Part shown: in pieces, positions 63,999-64,000 of the stretch | Layout: the number at the start of each line of letters is the position of its first letter | Numbering within the stretch: position 1 is the first letter of the stretch | Source of the DNA: Nitrosospira sp. Nl5 | Lineage (GTDB): Bacteria > Pseudomonadota > Gammaproteobacteria > Burkholderiales > Nitrosomonadaceae | Length of the DNA: 64,000 nt | Direction: 5' to 3' | NCBI RefSeq assembly: GCF_900102495.1 | Contig: NZ_FMVQ01000001.1 | Span: 310,001-374,000, forward strand | Translations under genes and position numbers: made by a program | Notes under the pieces: model-generated | Databases searched by the model: none | The model's input: only the letters and a program-made list of their open reading frames with translations | Told to the model about the DNA's origin: nothing

Positions 63999-64000
63999 TG

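Larger units (their letters stand above)
21166..64000. mobile_element. Lambdoid HK97-type siphovirus prophage (left end to beyond window)
   Basis: Begins at a tRNA-Asn 3' fragment beside the integrase and continues through early, immunity, replication, head, tail and lysis modules in lambda order. About 42.8 kb are visible; the right attachment site lies outside the window. All essential head, tail and lysis gene types are present and intact, so it may be functional. Capsid, portal, P27-type small terminase and HNH gene next to terminase point to an HK97-like, probably cos-packaging siphovirus. Confidence 0.9.

Overview
The window looks like a chromosome segment of a betaproteobacterium, plausibly a Nitrosospira-type ammonia oxidiser. 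That call rests on overall gene style and a remembered resemblance of several small proteins; no ribosomal or metabolic marker gene is present, so treat it as an inference. It has two halves: about 21 kb of accessory chromosome and, from 21,166 to past the end, a lambdoid, HK97-type siphovirus prophage.

Left half (1-21,165). Short, loosely spaced genes, many decayed: a glycine-zipper protein running off the left edge, a secreted protein, membrane proteins, two response regulators without a kinase, a two-domain glycosyltransferase, CAP, Nudix, CsbD, SRPBCC and VOC proteins, and lipoproteins. It is rich in small mobile sequence: a 196-bp MITE-like element with nested inverted repeats (1853-2048), six copies or half-copies of an ~80-bp palindromic repeat (8484-14874), a truncated REP-associated (RAYT) transposase, and a ~255-bp duplicated CAP gene end flanking the RAYT/DUF4385 segment. 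A probable defence or stress island lies at 15.0-18.0 kb: a DUF5131 three-Cys protein followed 5 bp later by its partner TcmP, then a HicBA toxin-antitoxin pair. Two paralogous 25-26 residue single-helix peptides (3032, 8757) are absent from ordinary ORF lists.

Prophage (21,166-64,000+). The left end is a 51-bp copy of the 3' part of a tRNA-Asn gene beside a tyrosine integrase. A leftward early operon (22.4-28.4 kb) carries an AAA ATPase, an SSB-like protein with an acidic tail, a PD-(D/E)XK nuclease, HNH and many small proteins joined by ATGA overlaps. The immunity region (28.6-30.6 kb) has a cI-like repressor without a protease domain, a Cro-like protein, and two operator clusters built on the 16-bp palindrome TCTTAGTTTGCTAAGA; this supports a lambda-like PL/PR layout with a predicted leaderless cro. 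A second HicBA pair sits here. The rightward early operon (30.6-38.6 kb) has a CII-like protein, a helicase-methyltransferase fusion, replication proteins, NinB, Ref and HNH nucleases.

The late region runs HNH, small and large terminase, portal, ClpP-like protease, capsid, a set of decoration proteins including an M14 zinc carboxypeptidase-like protein, connectors, tail tube, a tail chaperone with a -1 frameshift at an A9 run, tape measure, tail tip, fibre, LamG-like and polysaccharide-lyase-like proteins, and a lysis cassette (holin, SAR-type endolysin). Several intrinsic terminators lie inside the late operon, some inside coding sequence, which implies processive antitermination. One of them, with a promoter-like sequence, frames a lipoprotein gene as a candidate lysogenic-conversion (moron) unit. 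The right attachment site is not in the window.
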